Translations under genes and position numbers: made by a program
The notes under the pieces: model-generated
What the model was told of the DNA's origin: nothing
What the model saw: the letters and a program-made list of their open reading frames with translations, nothing else
The model's database searches: none
Part shown: positions 1 to 8,518 of the stretch, one piece after another
Layout of the letters: the number at the start of each line of letters is the position of its first letter
Position numbering within the stretch: position 1 is the first letter of the stretch
Assembly (NCBI GenBank): GCA_032560695.1
Contig: JAWGHR010000014.1
Coordinates: forward strand, 1 to 37,069
Length of the DNA: 37,069 nucleotides
Direction of reading: 5' to 3'
Source of the DNA: Peptoniphilus_A harei_B
GTDB taxonomy: Bacteria; Bacillota; Clostridia; Tissierellales; Peptoniphilaceae

Positions 1-39
1 AAATTTAGCATGACCGATTTTTTTGGACTCAACGTACGT

Positions 40-129
40 GGGGTGAAGGGGGTGGTTTGGAGGGGCAAGGGGCCTCACGATGCCCCTAAGCCCCTCCAAT
101 ATCGTTTTGTAAAGCCCTGCTTTACAAAA
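40..129 (-). repeat. GC-rich double-hairpin repeat, copy A
   Basis: Two adjacent hairpins. At 105-129 the arms TTTTGTAAAGC and GCTTTACAAAA are perfect around a 3-nt loop. At 59-97 GGAGGGGC pairs with GCCCCTCC and an inner GGGGC pairs with GCCCC, separated by short unpaired AA and TAA. Read on the minus strand, the order (TTTTGTAAAG hairpin, then ATTGGAGGGG hairpin, then CCAAACC and C-rich DNA) is the same as in the copy at 36411-36523. The stems differ between copies but stay paired. No coding capacity is apparent. Function unknown. Confidence 0.75.
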
Positions 130-200
130 ACTAATTTAAAAATATAAACTTTATCAGAAAATATAAAATTATAAAAAACTTTTTAAAATAATTTTCACTA

Positions 201-228
201 AAAAAGCAGCCTTTCTCCTGGCTGCTTT
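201..228 (-). terminator. Terminator of the ftsEX-envC-ctpA operon
   Basis: On the minus strand, AAAGCAGCC pairs with GGCTGCTTT across an 8-nt loop and runs into a T tract, 16 bases past the ctpA stop. This is a standard Rho-independent terminator. Confidence 0.85.
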
Positions 229-243
229 CATTCTTCTAAAATT

Positions 244-1413
244 CTATTTTTCCTTTAAAATCTCTAAGGCTTTTTGAAGCTGTGTATCTGTTTTGAGATA
301 GTCCACTCCAATCCCCTTCACATCTTCTGGAAGGTCTACTTCCACGTCGGGCTCTATTCCCAATTTGTTTATTGAGTCGCCACTTGGTGTGAAGTATTCT
401 GATGTTGTGAGCTTTAATCCATCTCCTTCTGGCAAGGCTATTACATTTTGAACTACTCCCTTGCCATAGGTTTTTTTGCCAACAATTTTTGCCCTGTCAA
501 GGTCACTTATGGCTCCTGCCAAAATTTCTGAGGCTGATGCCGATCCTTCGTTGACAAGGACTACCATCTTGATGTCATTGTACTTATCATCTGTCTTGTA
601 GTCTTCTATGACTTCTCCCTTGTTGTTTTTCAAGGTTACAAAGCTTGTCTTCGGAAGGATTTCATCTCCAATTTCATAGGCAGCGTCAACTACTCCTCCA
701 GGGTTGCCCCTCATGTCTAGGACTATTCCCTTGACTCCCTCGTCAGTGAGTTCTTGTAAAACTTTTTTGAAGTCCTTACCTGTCTCTTCGTCAAACATTG
801 TTATGCCAATGTAGCCATAGTCTCCTATTTTATTTTTTAAAACAGAGTCGATTTTTATCTCTTCTCTTTTGATTTCAACTTCTTCTGTCTTTAAGTTTTT
901 CTTTTTTAAAAGTAAAATCTTGACACTTGTTCCTGCTTGACCACGCATCTCCTTTGATGCCTGGTCAATTTTATCTGCAGAGAAGTCCTTGCCGTTGATT
1001 TTTAAAATCTTGTCGCCAGACTCTATGCCAGCCCTATCAGCTGGTGAACCCTTTATTGGAGATACTACAGTTACAGTTCCATCTTCTGCTGGAGAGATTA
1101 TCACTCCAATACCTTGAAACTTGCCTGTGGTTTGTTCTGATAGTTTTTTCATCTCATCTTCTGTGAGATATTGTGAATAAGGATCTTCAAGCCCTGCCAC
1201 TAATCCTTTTAAGATTCCCGCTTCAAGCTTTTCTTCTTTTATGTCCTTATTGTAGAGGTAGTTTTCCTTTAAATAATTTTCAAGTAAAACCACCTTACCA
1301 AAATTTTCGTTTGTAGCTAAAATACTTTTTACTGTGTATATTCTCGTAACAACAGCAGTTGTCAATATTAAGATAACAACTGCTGCAACTTTTAAAAATT
1401 TATTTTTTTTCAT
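244..1413 (-). CDS. ctpA: C-terminal processing peptidase, S41 family (CtpA-like)
   Basis: A membrane-anchored serine protease of 389 residues. A single N-terminal hydrophobic segment (about residues 7-25) anchors it, with the rest probably outside the membrane. A PDZ domain follows (about 95-180, GIGVIISP to LKINGKDF), then the S41 catalytic domain with GSASASEI (nucleophile Ser, about 292) and KTYGKG (general-base Lys, about 317), so the Ser-Lys dyad looks intact. The family trims or degrades envelope proteins. It is the last gene of ftsE-ftsX-envC-ctpA. Its ATG shares one base with the envC stop (TAATG), which implies translational coupling. An M23 hydrolase activator followed by a CtpA protease suggests the protease acts on or limits wall hydrolases, but that target is inferred. 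Confidence 0.93.
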   Translation of the reverse strand: MKKNKFLKVAAVVILILTTAVVTRIYTVKSILATNENFGKVVLLENYLKENYLYNKDIKEEKLEAGILKGLVAGLEDPYSQYLTEDEMKKLSEQTTGKFQGIGVIISPAEDGTVTVVSPIKGSPADRAGIESGDKILKINGKDFSADKIDQASKEMRGQAGTSVKILLLKKKNLKTEEVEIKREEIKIDSVLKNKIGDYGYIGITMFDEETGKDFKKVLQELTDEGVKGIVLDMRGNPGGVVDAAYEIGDEILPKTSFVTLKNNKGEVIEDYKTDDKYNDIKMVVLVNEGSASASEILAGAISDLDRAKIVGKKTYGKGVVQNVIALPEGDGLKLTTSEYFTPSGDSINKLGIEPDVEVDLPEDVKGIGVDYLKTDTQLQKALEILKEK

Positions 1414-2654
1414 TATACATATCCCAATGGGTTTACTGGAGACCCATTAACCCTAACTTCAAAGTGAAGGTGAGGTCCTGTTGACAGACCTGTTGAACCT
1501 ACAAAGGCTACAACATCTCCTGCTGATACAGAGTCACCTACTGTCTTGTTAAGTGCTGAACAGTGAGCATAAACTGTTACTGTGTCGCCATGATCTATCA
1601 TTATTACATTTCCATAACCACTCATAAGTCTTGATAAAATTACTGTACCTGACTTAGCTGCAACTATAGGCGTTCCACTTGGTGCTGGTAAATCTATACC
1701 TGAGTGGAATTTAGAATAACCTAGGATTGGATGTTGCCTGTAGCCAAAAGGTGAAGATATTGAGTAATGACCTGGTAGTGGCCAAGTGTAAGCTTGTCCA
1801 TCTCTTGGTCCTGATGCAACACTTATATTGCTGTTAACTCTATTTGTCCTATTAGCTGAAGCCCTTTGAGCTCTTGCCTTTGCTTCTTCTTCCTTTTTCT
1901 TTTGAACTTCAATTTCCTTTTGAAGTTTTAAAATTTCAAGGTCTAGGTTTTGCCAATCTGATTGAGCTTTTTCAAACTCTATCTTATAGGCATCAATATT
2001 TTTTTCAAGAACTTTCATGTACTCATTCTTTGCATTAACTGCATCTTGATATCCTTGTCTTTCAGATTCAACAGCAGCCTTGCTCACAGAAAGTTTTTCT
2101 CTATCTATTTTTAATTTTTCTTCAGTCTTTTTTATTGTGTCTATTTGAGTCTTAATGTACTCGATTAATTCTCTATCAGCTTTAGCGATAGAGGAAATAA
2201 TTTCGTTATTTCTAAGTAATTCTTCAATGTCCTTGGAGTTTAATAAAACTTCAATATAATTGACATTGCCTCTTTTATACATTTCCCTTAATCTTGACCT
2301 TAGAGATTTTGTATTGGCCTCAAGATTTGCTTGAGCTTCCTCCAATTTCTTTTGATTCTCAGCTATTTCTTGGTTTAGCTTATTTATTTCTTTTTCAAGG
2401 GATTGAATCTTGTTAGATTTCTCTTGAATCTTGGCATCTAAACTTTCTATCTCTTCAGTAACAGACTTCTTTTCAGTTTCTGTATTAGAAATATTAGTCT
2501 TTTGCTCCTTCATTTTTGAATTAATTTGTCTTTTTTCTTCAATTTTTTTATCTTTTTCAATAGTTAGACTCTTAGAACTCTTAGCAAAACTTGCACTTGG
2601 AGCAGCCATTATAGCAGCCAGGCAAATTGCAAGAATCTTTTTCTTACTATACAT
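1413..2654 (-). CDS. EnvC-like murein hydrolase activator, coiled coil plus M23 peptidase domain
   Basis: 413 residues. An N-terminal signal segment ends near residue 25 (AAPSASFAKS). A long Lys/Glu-rich coiled coil covers about residues 30-260, and a C-terminal M23 (LytM) domain covers about 295-413. The domain keeps the zinc-site pattern HSGIDL, YAHC and HLHF, so it may be an active endopeptidase, unlike E. coli EnvC, whose site is degenerate. Proteins of this type are driven by the FtsEX ABC complex to open peptidoglycan during division. The gene begins 8 bases after the ftsX stop, matching that partnership. Fold and export are well supported; whether it cuts the wall itself or only activates amidases cannot be told from sequence. 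Confidence 0.9.
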   Translation of the reverse strand: MYSKKKILAICLAAIMAAPSASFAKSSKSLTIEKDKKIEEKRQINSKMKEQKTNISNTETEKKSVTEEIESLDAKIQEKSNKIQSLEKEINKLNQEIAENQKKLEEAQANLEANTKSLRSRLREMYKRGNVNYIEVLLNSKDIEELLRNNEIISSIAKADRELIEYIKTQIDTIKKTEEKLKIDREKLSVSKAAVESERQGYQDAVNAKNEYMKVLEKNIDAYKIEFEKAQSDWQNLDLEILKLQKEIEVQKKKEEEAKARAQRASANRTNRVNSNISVASGPRDGQAYTWPLPGHYSISSPFGYRQHPILGYSKFHSGIDLPAPSGTPIVAAKSGTVILSRLMSGYGNVIMIDHGDTVTVYAHCSALNKTVGDSVSAGDVVAFVGSTGLSTGPHLHFEVRVNGSPVNPLGYV

Positions 2655-2662
2655 TTTTTCAC

Positions 2663-3565
2663 CTACACATCTAAAAACTTTTTAGTGGAGAACAGGGATC
2701 CGAAAAATCCAATTCCAACACCAATACATAAAAATACTATATACAAGTCCGTCCTAACAGACATTGCACTTATCATATCCACGCCTGTGATTTCATGAAG
2801 TTGTGGGTTTAACCTATCAAAAATTATTCCATAAAGCTTCAGTGTCAAAAATCCTGATAAGGCAGCACCAAGAATTCCAAAGATAATTCCATTTATTAAG
2901 AAGGGCCCTCTTATATAAGTGTTGGTTGCTCCTACATACTTCATTATGTTTATTTCCTTTTCCTTGTTTGAAATACCAATCTTAATTGTGTTGTGAATAA
3001 TTAAAACAGAAATCAAAACTAAAATTAGAACAATTGCTGCTCCCGCATACTTAACTCCATTTTGAAGTTTTATCATTTGAGTTACAAAGTCATAATAATA
3101 GTTGTGGTCTTCAACAATTGGAAGGTCCTTGTACTTATTTTCAATTTCCTTGCCATAGGAAAGCTCCTTCATTTCTACAGTTATAGAAGCTGGTAGAGGA
3201 TTTCCACCAGGAATATTTTCTAGGATTGTAGAATTTTCTCCAAAACCTTCTTTAAATTCTTCCAGAGCTTCTTCCTTGGAAACGTAGGAAACTTTTTTTA
3301 CCTTTTTATTGTCATCAAGTTCATCAATGAAGTCATTGACATCCTTGGGGTTTACATCGTCTTTTAAGAAAAAAACAACCTTATCTAACTTTTCTCCCGT
3401 TTGGTAGACCACACCATTTAAGTTCAAAATCATAAGCATAACTACACCAAAAAGTGTAAGCATAGCAGTGATGGAAATTACAGAAGTAAAGGACATGGTC
3501 TTGTTTCTCCACAAGCTTGAGAAGGCTTCTCTCACAAGATTAAAGAACTGTCTTATTGCCTTCAT
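2663..3565 (-). CDS. ftsX: Cell division ABC transporter permease FtsX
   Basis: 300 residues with the FtsX plan: a short cytoplasmic N-terminus (REAFSSLWRNKTMSF), one transmembrane helix (about 25-48), a large extracellular loop (about 49-170) and three C-terminal helices (about 175-200, 220-245, 270-295). With FtsE it forms a mechanotransmitting complex that controls wall hydrolases at the septum. The ATG has a GGAGG site inside the end of ftsE, and the two reading frames overlap by 26 bases. The EnvC-like gene follows at once and is the expected extracellular partner. Confidence 0.95.
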   Translation of the reverse strand: MKAIRQFFNLVREAFSSLWRNKTMSFTSVISITAMLTLFGVVMLMILNLNGVVYQTGEKLDKVVFFLKDDVNPKDVNDFIDELDDNKKVKKVSYVSKEEALEEFKEGFGENSTILENIPGGNPLPASITVEMKELSYGKEIENKYKDLPIVEDHNYYYDFVTQMIKLQNGVKYAGAAIVLILVLISVLIIHNTIKIGISNKEKEINIMKYVGATNTYIRGPFLINGIIFGILGAALSGFLTLKLYGIIFDRLNPQLHEITGVDMISAMSVRTDLYIVFLCIGVGIGFFGSLFSTKKFLDV

Positions 3566-4238
3566 AGTAACCTCCTTCTCTTATATCAGAAACAATGGAA
3601 CCATTGTCTAGGGTAACTACCCTTTTATTAAATTTATCTACAATATTAACTGCGTGAGTGGCCATTATAATAGTTTTTCCAGCATCATTAATATTTTTTA
3701 GGGCAGACATAATGTCCCAAGCAGTAGACTCGTCAAGGTTACCTGTTGGCTCATCACAAACTAAATAGGGAGCATCATTTACAATTGCTCTTGCAATGGC
3801 AACTCTTTGTGACTCTCCACCAGATAACTCAGAAGGATAATCTTTTATCTTGTCACTTAAGTTAACAAGGTCAAGAGCGTATTCGACTTTTTTAGTTATT
3901 TCTTTTTTTGACTCTCCAAGAATTTCTAAGGCAAAGGCCACATTCTCAAAGACAGTCTTTTTTTCTAAAAGTCTAAAGTCTTGGAAGACAACAGAAATAT
4001 TTCTCCTAAGTTTAGGAATCATATATTTTGAAATTTTAGTTATTTCATCATCACCAATAAAAATCTTACCACGATTAACCTTCTCTTCTCTTATTAGAAG
4101 TTTTAGCATAGTAGATTTTCCAGCCCCTGATGGCCCAACTAAGAAAACAAAATCGCCGCGAGGCACTTCAATATTTATATTTGAAAGTGCAGCAACGCCA
4201 TTGTTGTATTCCTTATAAACATTTTCAAATTTTATCAT
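3540..4238 (-). CDS. ftsE: Cell division ATP-binding protein FtsE
   Basis: 232 residues, a single ABC ATPase domain. Visible motifs are Walker A GPSGAGKST (about 35-43), the signature LSGGESQR (about 138) and Walker B YLVCDEPTGNLD (about 155-166), with the switch His in ATHAVNIV. It powers FtsX at the cytoplasmic face of the division septum. First gene of its operon, divergent from the CofE-like gene. A probable promoter lies at 4266-4295. Confidence 0.96.
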   Translation of the reverse strand: MIKFENVYKEYNNGVAALSNINIEVPRGDFVFLVGPSGAGKSTMLKLLIREEKVNRGKIFIGDDEITKISKYMIPKLRRNISVVFQDFRLLEKKTVFENVAFALEILGESKKEITKKVEYALDLVNLSDKIKDYPSELSGGESQRVAIARAIVNDAPYLVCDEPTGNLDESTAWDIMSALKNINDAGKTIIMATHAVNIVDKFNKRVVTLDNGSIVSDIREGGYYEGNKTVL

Positions 4239-4265
4239 AAAAACACCTTTCTATAATCTTAATCA

Positions 4266-4295
4266 ATTATATTACAAAGTGGTTACAAATGTACA
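4266..4295 (-). promoter_or_regulatory. Candidate promoter of ftsE operon
   Basis: On the minus strand, TGTACA, an 18-base spacer and a perfect TATAAT lie upstream of the ftsE ATG. The -10 is strong and the -35 is only partly consensus. Confidence 0.5.
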
Positions 4296-4385
4296 GTGAA
4301 TTTATTAAAATTCCCAATAAATACCTTGATATAGTAATATTTTTAAGAGATAATTGCAAATATGTAAAGATTTTTTAAAAATTAT

Positions 4386-4414
4386 TTTACATTTCCCTAT
4401 ACTTCGTGTATAAT
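4386..4414 (+). promoter_or_regulatory. SigA-type promoter of the CofE-like gene
   Basis: TTTACA, a 17-base spacer and TATAAT, followed about 30 bases later by an AGGAGG ribosome site and the ATG at 4456. Confidence 0.8.
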
Positions 4415-4455
4415 TTTGAAGTAAAAAAGTAATTTATTTAAATGTAGGAGGAATT

Positions 4456-5640
4456 ATGCAAAGATACATTGGTACAGTAGTACGTGGAATCCGTACACCT
4501 ATTGTAAAAAGTGGAGACAATCTAGTTGATATTGTCGTTGATTCCCTAGGAAAAGCTCTTGAATCAGAAAATATTTCTGTTAGAGACAAGGACATCGTTG
4601 CAGTAACTGAATCATTAGTAGCCAGAGCTCAAAATAACTACGCAACTATTGATGACATTGCAGAAGATATTAACAAAAAGTTCGACAAGGAAATAGGAAT
4701 AGTATTTCCAATTCTTAGCCGTAACAGATTTTCAACAATCCTAAGAGGAATTGCAAAATCAGGAAAAAAAGTACATTTTCTATTCTCCTACCCATCTGAT
4801 GAAGTTGGAAACTCACTAATGGATCCAAGTCTTCTTTACGAAGCAAAAATAAATCCATTCGCAGATGTCCTAGAAGAAAAAGATTACAGAAGAATTTTTG
4901 GTGAAGAAGTTAAACATGAATTCACAGGAATTGATTATGTAACTCTTTATAAGGAAATTTGTGGTGGCAACTGTGAAATCCACTTCTCTAACGATCCTAA
5001 GACTATTTTAAACTACACAGACGAAGTTCTTATTGGATCAACTCACACAAGATTTTCAATAAAAAGACTTTTAAAAGACGAAGGAGCTAAAGTTGTTCTT
5101 GGTCTTGACGATATATTAAATGAATCTATTAATGGAAGTGGCTACAACGAAGAATTTGGTCTACTTGGATCAAACTTCGCATCTGACACTAGATTAAAAC
5201 TTTTCCCAAGAGACGGAGAAACTTTTGTAAATGCAGTACAAAAGAAGCTAATTGAAAAATACAACAAGCAAGTTGAAGTTATGATTTATGGCGATGGTGC
5301 TTTCAAGGACCCAGTTGGAAAAATCTGGGAACTTGCAGACCCAGTTGTATCACCTGCTCACACAGATGGACTTGCTGGTACACCAAGCGAAATCAAAATC
5401 AAATACATTGCAGACACTGACCTAAAGGATATGGACTCAGAACACGCAACTGCTGCAATGAAAGAAAAAATCTCTCACAAGCAAAAGGACCTTGTTGGAA
5501 AAAACGAAACTCTTGGAACTACTCCTAGACGAATCACTGACTTACTTGGAAGTCTTTGTGACCTTACAAGTGGATCAGGCGACAAGGGTACTCCAGTTGT
5601 TTACATCCAAGGTTACTTTGACAACTTTGCAACTGAATAA
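4456..5640 (+). CDS. CofE-like protein (coenzyme F420-0:L-glutamate ligase family)
   Basis: 394 residues, longer than archaeal CofE (about 250). The start YIGTVVRGIRTPIV and the segments DKDIVAVTESLVARAQ and YGDGAFKDPVGKIWELADPVVSP match the F420 gamma-glutamyl ligase superfamily, which joins glutamate by an amide bond using GTP in F420-making organisms. No other F420 gene lies in the window, and anaerobic Firmicutes of this type are not known to make F420, so a different acceptor is likely. It is a single-gene unit with its own promoter (4386-4414), an AGGAGG ribosome site and a terminator (5655-5677). Family assignment is good; substrate unknown. Confidence 0.8.
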   Translation: MQRYIGTVVRGIRTPIVKSGDNLVDIVVDSLGKALESENISVRDKDIVAVTESLVARAQNNYATIDDIAEDINKKFDKEIGIVFPILSRNRFSTILRGIAKSGKKVHFLFSYPSDEVGNSLMDPSLLYEAKINPFADVLEEKDYRRIFGEEVKHEFTGIDYVTLYKEICGGNCEIHFSNDPKTILNYTDEVLIGSTHTRFSIKRLLKDEGAKVVLGLDDILNESINGSGYNEEFGLLGSNFASDTRLKLFPRDGETFVNAVQKKLIEKYNKQVEVMIYGDGAFKDPVGKIWELADPVVSPAHTDGLAGTPSEIKIKYIADTDLKDMDSEHATAAMKEKISHKQKDLVGKNETLGTTPRRITDLLGSLCDLTSGSGDKGTPVVYIQGYFDNFATE

Positions 5641-5654
5641 TATATAAAAATTTT

Positions 5655-5677
5655 GCCACCCTTAGGGTGGCTTTTTT
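5655..5677 (+). terminator. Terminator of the CofE-like gene
   Basis: GCCACCC, loop TTA, GGGTGGC, then TTTTTT, 15 bases after the stop codon. Confidence 0.92.
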
Positions 5678-6053
5678 CTTGCATTTTTTTATTTGCTTCT
5701 TGCATCTTTATTTTTAATAAAATCATAACTTTGCTTTCGCAAAATCTTTCTTCCCTTATCTCATTAAATTAAATCTCTATATTCTTTAGTTAAAGAATAA
5801 GTTTCTAACGTTTTTATCCAGGATTTATTTTCCAAAATTTTCCATTTTCTACAAATTAATAAAAACTTACTACTTTATAAAATCTCATAAAGTCGCAAAA
5901 CTTTAGAACTTAATAAAAAATCCTAGCTTCACAAATATTTACGCGTCAATGAAAAATTATAAACTCATAAAAATTTACGACTTTATGAGACCTGTTAAGT
6001 TAAAAATTATAAATCTTTCCAAAATTACTAATAACGAAATAAATTTCGACAAT
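5678..6053. other. Gene-free AT-rich interval with inverted repeats
   Basis: About 375 bases between two convergent terminators. I see no ORF with a ribosome site. It contains several small palindromes (ATTCTTTA-GT-TAAAGAAT at 5781-5798; TTTGC-TTTC-GCAAA near 5733) and a perfect 13-base inverted repeat listed separately. It may be decayed repeat DNA. Confidence 0.5.
5883..5990. repeat. Perfect 13-base inverted repeat, 82-base spacer
   Basis: TCTCATAAAGTCG at 5883-5895 is the exact reverse complement of CGACTTTATGAGA at 5978-5990. It lies in the gene-free interval between the terminators of the CofE-like gene and veg. It could be a hairpin stem or a remnant of a miniature element. No terminal duplication or ORF was identified. 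Confidence 0.55.
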
Positions 6054-6078
6054 AAAAAAACAGGTGCCTTAACACCTG
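6054..6078 (-). terminator. Terminator of veg
   Basis: On the minus strand CAGGTG and CACCTG form a stem around a 6-base loop, followed by seven T, about 25 bases past the veg stop. Confidence 0.82.
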
Positions 6079-6104
6079 CCACAAATCTAAATATATAAAA
6101 GATT

Positions 6105-6371
6105 TTATGATATCATCTTTGCATCTTTATATGTCACATCTTCATCTAAAACTGTAACTTGAACTGTTGATGTCAATACGTCAGAATAAGTGTAGCTTGC
6201 AGTCACTAATTCTTCTCCATTAAAAACCTCAAGTACAAAAAGACTTGGGTAAGTTGCCTTTAGAATTCCCTTCCTAGTTACAATTTTTTTCCTGCCCTTG
6301 TTGGCTCTTACAATAACTTTCTTTCCAATGTGGTTTTCAAGTTCCTTCTTGATAATTTGCATTTGATTCAT
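6105..6371 (-). CDS. veg: Veg family protein
   Basis: 88 residues, the usual size. The central block (HIGKKVIVRANKGRKK, then RKGILKATYPSLFVLEV and SYTYSDVLTSTV) matches the Veg family of low-GC Gram-positives. In Bacillus subtilis Veg is a small, very highly expressed protein that promotes biofilm matrix formation; its molecular activity is uncertain. The gene stands alone, with a perfect consensus promoter (6409-6437) and its own terminator. The ATG at 6371 was kept; an in-frame ATG three codons later is also possible. Confidence 0.93.
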   Translation of the reverse strand: MNQMQIIKKELENHIGKKVIVRANKGRKKIVTRKGILKATYPSLFVLEVFNGEELVTASYTYSDVLTSTVQVTVLDEDVTYKDAKMIS

Positions 6372-6408
6372 TCGACACCCATTCCTTCCAGAGCTTTAAT
6401 ATTAACTT

Positions 6409-6437
6409 ATTATACATTAAAAAGATATGCTTGTCAA
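6409..6437 (-). promoter_or_regulatory. Consensus SigA promoter of veg
   Basis: On the minus strand TTGACA, exactly 17 bases, TATAAT: a perfect match to the vegetative consensus. The B. subtilis veg promoter is likewise known as one of the strongest constitutive promoters. Confidence 0.93.
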
Positions 6438-6692
6438 ATAAATCTATAATTTTACTCCATAAGAAAAATTTTGTCAATAAAATTTCTCGATTATTTTTAA
6501 ATTTTCTTCAAAAGATTTTTAATAAAAATTTACAAAGAGGACAAGAATTTTTATAGACTAATTTTTTACAAGAAATATTTTTTATTTTATCTTCAAAAGT
6601 CTTACAAACTCGTATTTTCTTAAATAAAGGTGGATTTTTCCAAACAACTATTGTATAATTATGTATTGTTATTGAGTGGATTGGAGGTATTG
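6438..6692. other. Divergent veg/mnmA intergenic region
   Basis: With the veg promoter just to its left, this forms a roughly 320-base gap between the veg and mnmA starts. It is AT-rich with no ORF or stable hairpin that I trust. A TATAAT at 6654-6659 without a good -35 may serve mnmA; transcription would then begin near 6666, inside a longer possible reading frame. Confidence 0.4.
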
Positions 6693-7754
6693 ATGCAAGA
6701 AAAGAAAAAAGTCATTCTTGGAATGAGTGGCGGTGTGGATTCATCTGTTTCCGCAATTCTCTTAAAGGAAGCTGGCTACGATGTTACAGCAGTCTTTATG
6801 AGGAACTGGGCAGAAGATGATGGCATGTGCACTGCCAGAGAAGATTATATAGATGTTGTCTCTGTATGCTCTCAACTTGGCATTAAATATTTTACTGTCA
6901 ACTTTGAAAAAGAGTATAGAGATAGGGTTTTTTCTTATTTTCTAAGTGAATATAAAAAAGGCAGAACTCCAAATCCAGATGTTATGTGCAATACTGAAAT
7001 AAAATTCAAGGCCTTCCTTGACTACGCAATGGATTTTGATGCTGATTATATTGCTATGGGTCACTACGCCAGGACTAAAAAAGTCCATGGCAAGACTTAC
7101 CTCTTAAAGGGTTTAGATAATAATAAGGACCAGTCCTACTTTTTATCTAGAGTTAAGTCGGAAGCACTTGAAAAAACTCTCTTCCCTGTTGGTGATTTGA
7201 CTAAGGATGAAGTAAGGCGCATCGCAGAAAAATATGAACTCTCTACTGCTTCTAAGAAGGATTCTACTGGAATCTGTTTCATAGGAGAAAGAGATTTCAA
7301 CGAGTTTTTAGATCAATTCCTATTTACTAAGCCTGGTAAAATTGTGGACGAAAAGGGCAAGGTATTGGGCGAACACTCCGGCCTTATGCACTACACTATT
7401 GGTCAAAGGCGTGGAATTGGTATTGGTGGCGTTGGAAGTGGAGAACCCTTCTTCGTTGCTGATAAGGATTTAAAAAACAATCTTTTAATTGTGGCTCAAG
7501 GGATTAATAACCCCGTTCTTTATAAGGATGAGTTCGAAGTTGAAGATATTTTCTGGATTACAGAAAATCCTTCTCTTCCAGTGGATTTATCTGTTAAAAT
7601 AAGATACAGGGCCAGTGATCAGGCTGCCACATTGGAAAAACAAAATGATAAATATGTTGTTAAACTGAAAAAACCACTTAAGGGTGTCACACCTGGTCAA
7701 GTGTGTGTTTTTTATCAAGGCGATGTTTGTCTTGGTTCAGGTATTATAAAATAA
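6693..7754 (+). CDS. mnmA: tRNA-specific 2-thiouridylase MnmA
   Basis: 353 residues from the ATG at 6693, which has GGAGG 5 bases upstream. An in-frame ATG at 6630 lacks a ribosome site and precedes the likely promoter, so it was rejected. The enzyme installs sulfur at C2 of wobble U34 in tRNA Lys, Glu and Gln, using ATP and a persulfide donor. Visible motifs are the PP-loop GMSGGVDSS near the N-terminus, the catalytic Cys in DVMCNTEIKF, and the second Cys in STGICFIGERDF; MHYTIGQRRGIGIGG is also family-typical. It is followed 15 bases later by L25, so the two form a translation-related unit. Confidence 0.96.
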   Translation: MQEKKKVILGMSGGVDSSVSAILLKEAGYDVTAVFMRNWAEDDGMCTAREDYIDVVSVCSQLGIKYFTVNFEKEYRDRVFSYFLSEYKKGRTPNPDVMCNTEIKFKAFLDYAMDFDADYIAMGHYARTKKVHGKTYLLKGLDNNKDQSYFLSRVKSEALEKTLFPVGDLTKDEVRRIAEKYELSTASKKDSTGICFIGERDFNEFLDQFLFTKPGKIVDEKGKVLGEHSGLMHYTIGQRRGIGIGGVGSGEPFFVADKDLKNNLLIVAQGINNPVLYKDEFEVEDIFWITENPSLPVDLSVKIRYRASDQAATLEKQNDKYVVKLKKPLKGVTPGQVCVFYQGDVCLGSGIIK

Positions 7755-7769
7755 TTTTTGGAGGTATAT

Positions 7770-8408
7770 ATGAAATTAGTTTTAAACAAAAGAGATGCTA
7801 AGGGTAAAAACAAGGTTGATAAACTAAGAGCTAATGGTGAAATCCCAGGAGTTCTTTACTCAAAGGGTAAGGAAGCAAGAATGGTAAGTGGTCTTGAAAA
7901 AGATCTTTTAAAGGCTTACAGCCAAGAAGGTTATTCAAACATTTTCGAAATCGACATCGATGGCGAAACTACTTCTGTTCTTTTCAAAGAAGTTCAAATG
8001 CACCACATTAAAAATGCTATGGTTCACTTTGACCTATATGAAATCGACATGAACACAGAAATTTCTGTTGAAGTACCTATCGTTCTTGAAGGTAGAGATG
8101 AAGTTAGAGTTCAACCATCTTCATTAATTCAAGTACTAAACGAAGTTACTGTTACTTGTCTTCCAAAATATCTTCCATCAGAAGCTGTTGTTAATGTTGT
8201 TGAAATGCAAATTGGTGAAGCTAAGACAATTGCTGACCTTGACATTTTCGGTGACGAAAACATCAAGATTGAACACCTTGAAGCTGATGAAACTGTTGCA
8301 ACTCTTGTTGAACCAACTGAAGAAGAAGAACCAGAAGAAGATGCAGAAGAAGTTTCTGCAGAAGTTCCTACTGTTTCTGAAACTGAAGAAAAAGAAGAAG
8401 AAGAATAA
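7770..8408 (+). CDS. rplY: 50S ribosomal protein L25/Ctc, long form
   Basis: 212 residues from the ATG at 7770, which has GGAGG at 7760-7764. An upstream in-frame TTG lies on the ribosome site itself and was rejected. The N-terminal L25 domain (about 1-90, LRANGEIPGVLYSKGKEA) binds 5S rRNA, and the C-terminal TL5/Ctc beta domain covers about 91-185. The last 30 residues are almost all acidic (about half are Glu), a tail seen in several Ctc-type proteins. In B. subtilis Ctc is stress-induced; here the gene seems to be read from the mnmA promoter. Confidence 0.94.
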   Translation: MKLVLNKRDAKGKNKVDKLRANGEIPGVLYSKGKEARMVSGLEKDLLKAYSQEGYSNIFEIDIDGETTSVLFKEVQMHHIKNAMVHFDLYEIDMNTEISVEVPIVLEGRDEVRVQPSSLIQVLNEVTVTCLPKYLPSEAVVNVVEMQIGEAKTIADLDIFGDENIKIEHLEADETVATLVEPTEEEEPEEDAEEVSAEVPTVSETEEKEEEE

Positions 8409-8434
8409 TTATTTAATAAATTTAAATATTATAA

Positions 8435-8461
8435 AAGGGCTCATGGAGCCCTTCTTTTTTT
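8435..8461 (+). terminator. Terminator of mnmA-rplY
   Basis: AAGGGCTC, loop ATG, GAGCCCTT, then C and a T tract. Confidence 0.9.
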
Positions 8462-8518
8462 GCCAAATTCCTTGGACATTTTATTTTTTATTTTTTAAGA
8501 CAGGAATATTTTATAAGC

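Noticed and set aside
4456..5640. True F420 biosynthesis role
   Set aside because: No other F420 gene in the window and the protein is much longer than CofE; kept only as family membership.
6630..6692. N-terminal extension of MnmA (21 residues)
   Set aside because: No ribosome site at 6630; the probable -10 lies inside it, and GGAGG precedes the ATG at 6693, where family similarity begins.
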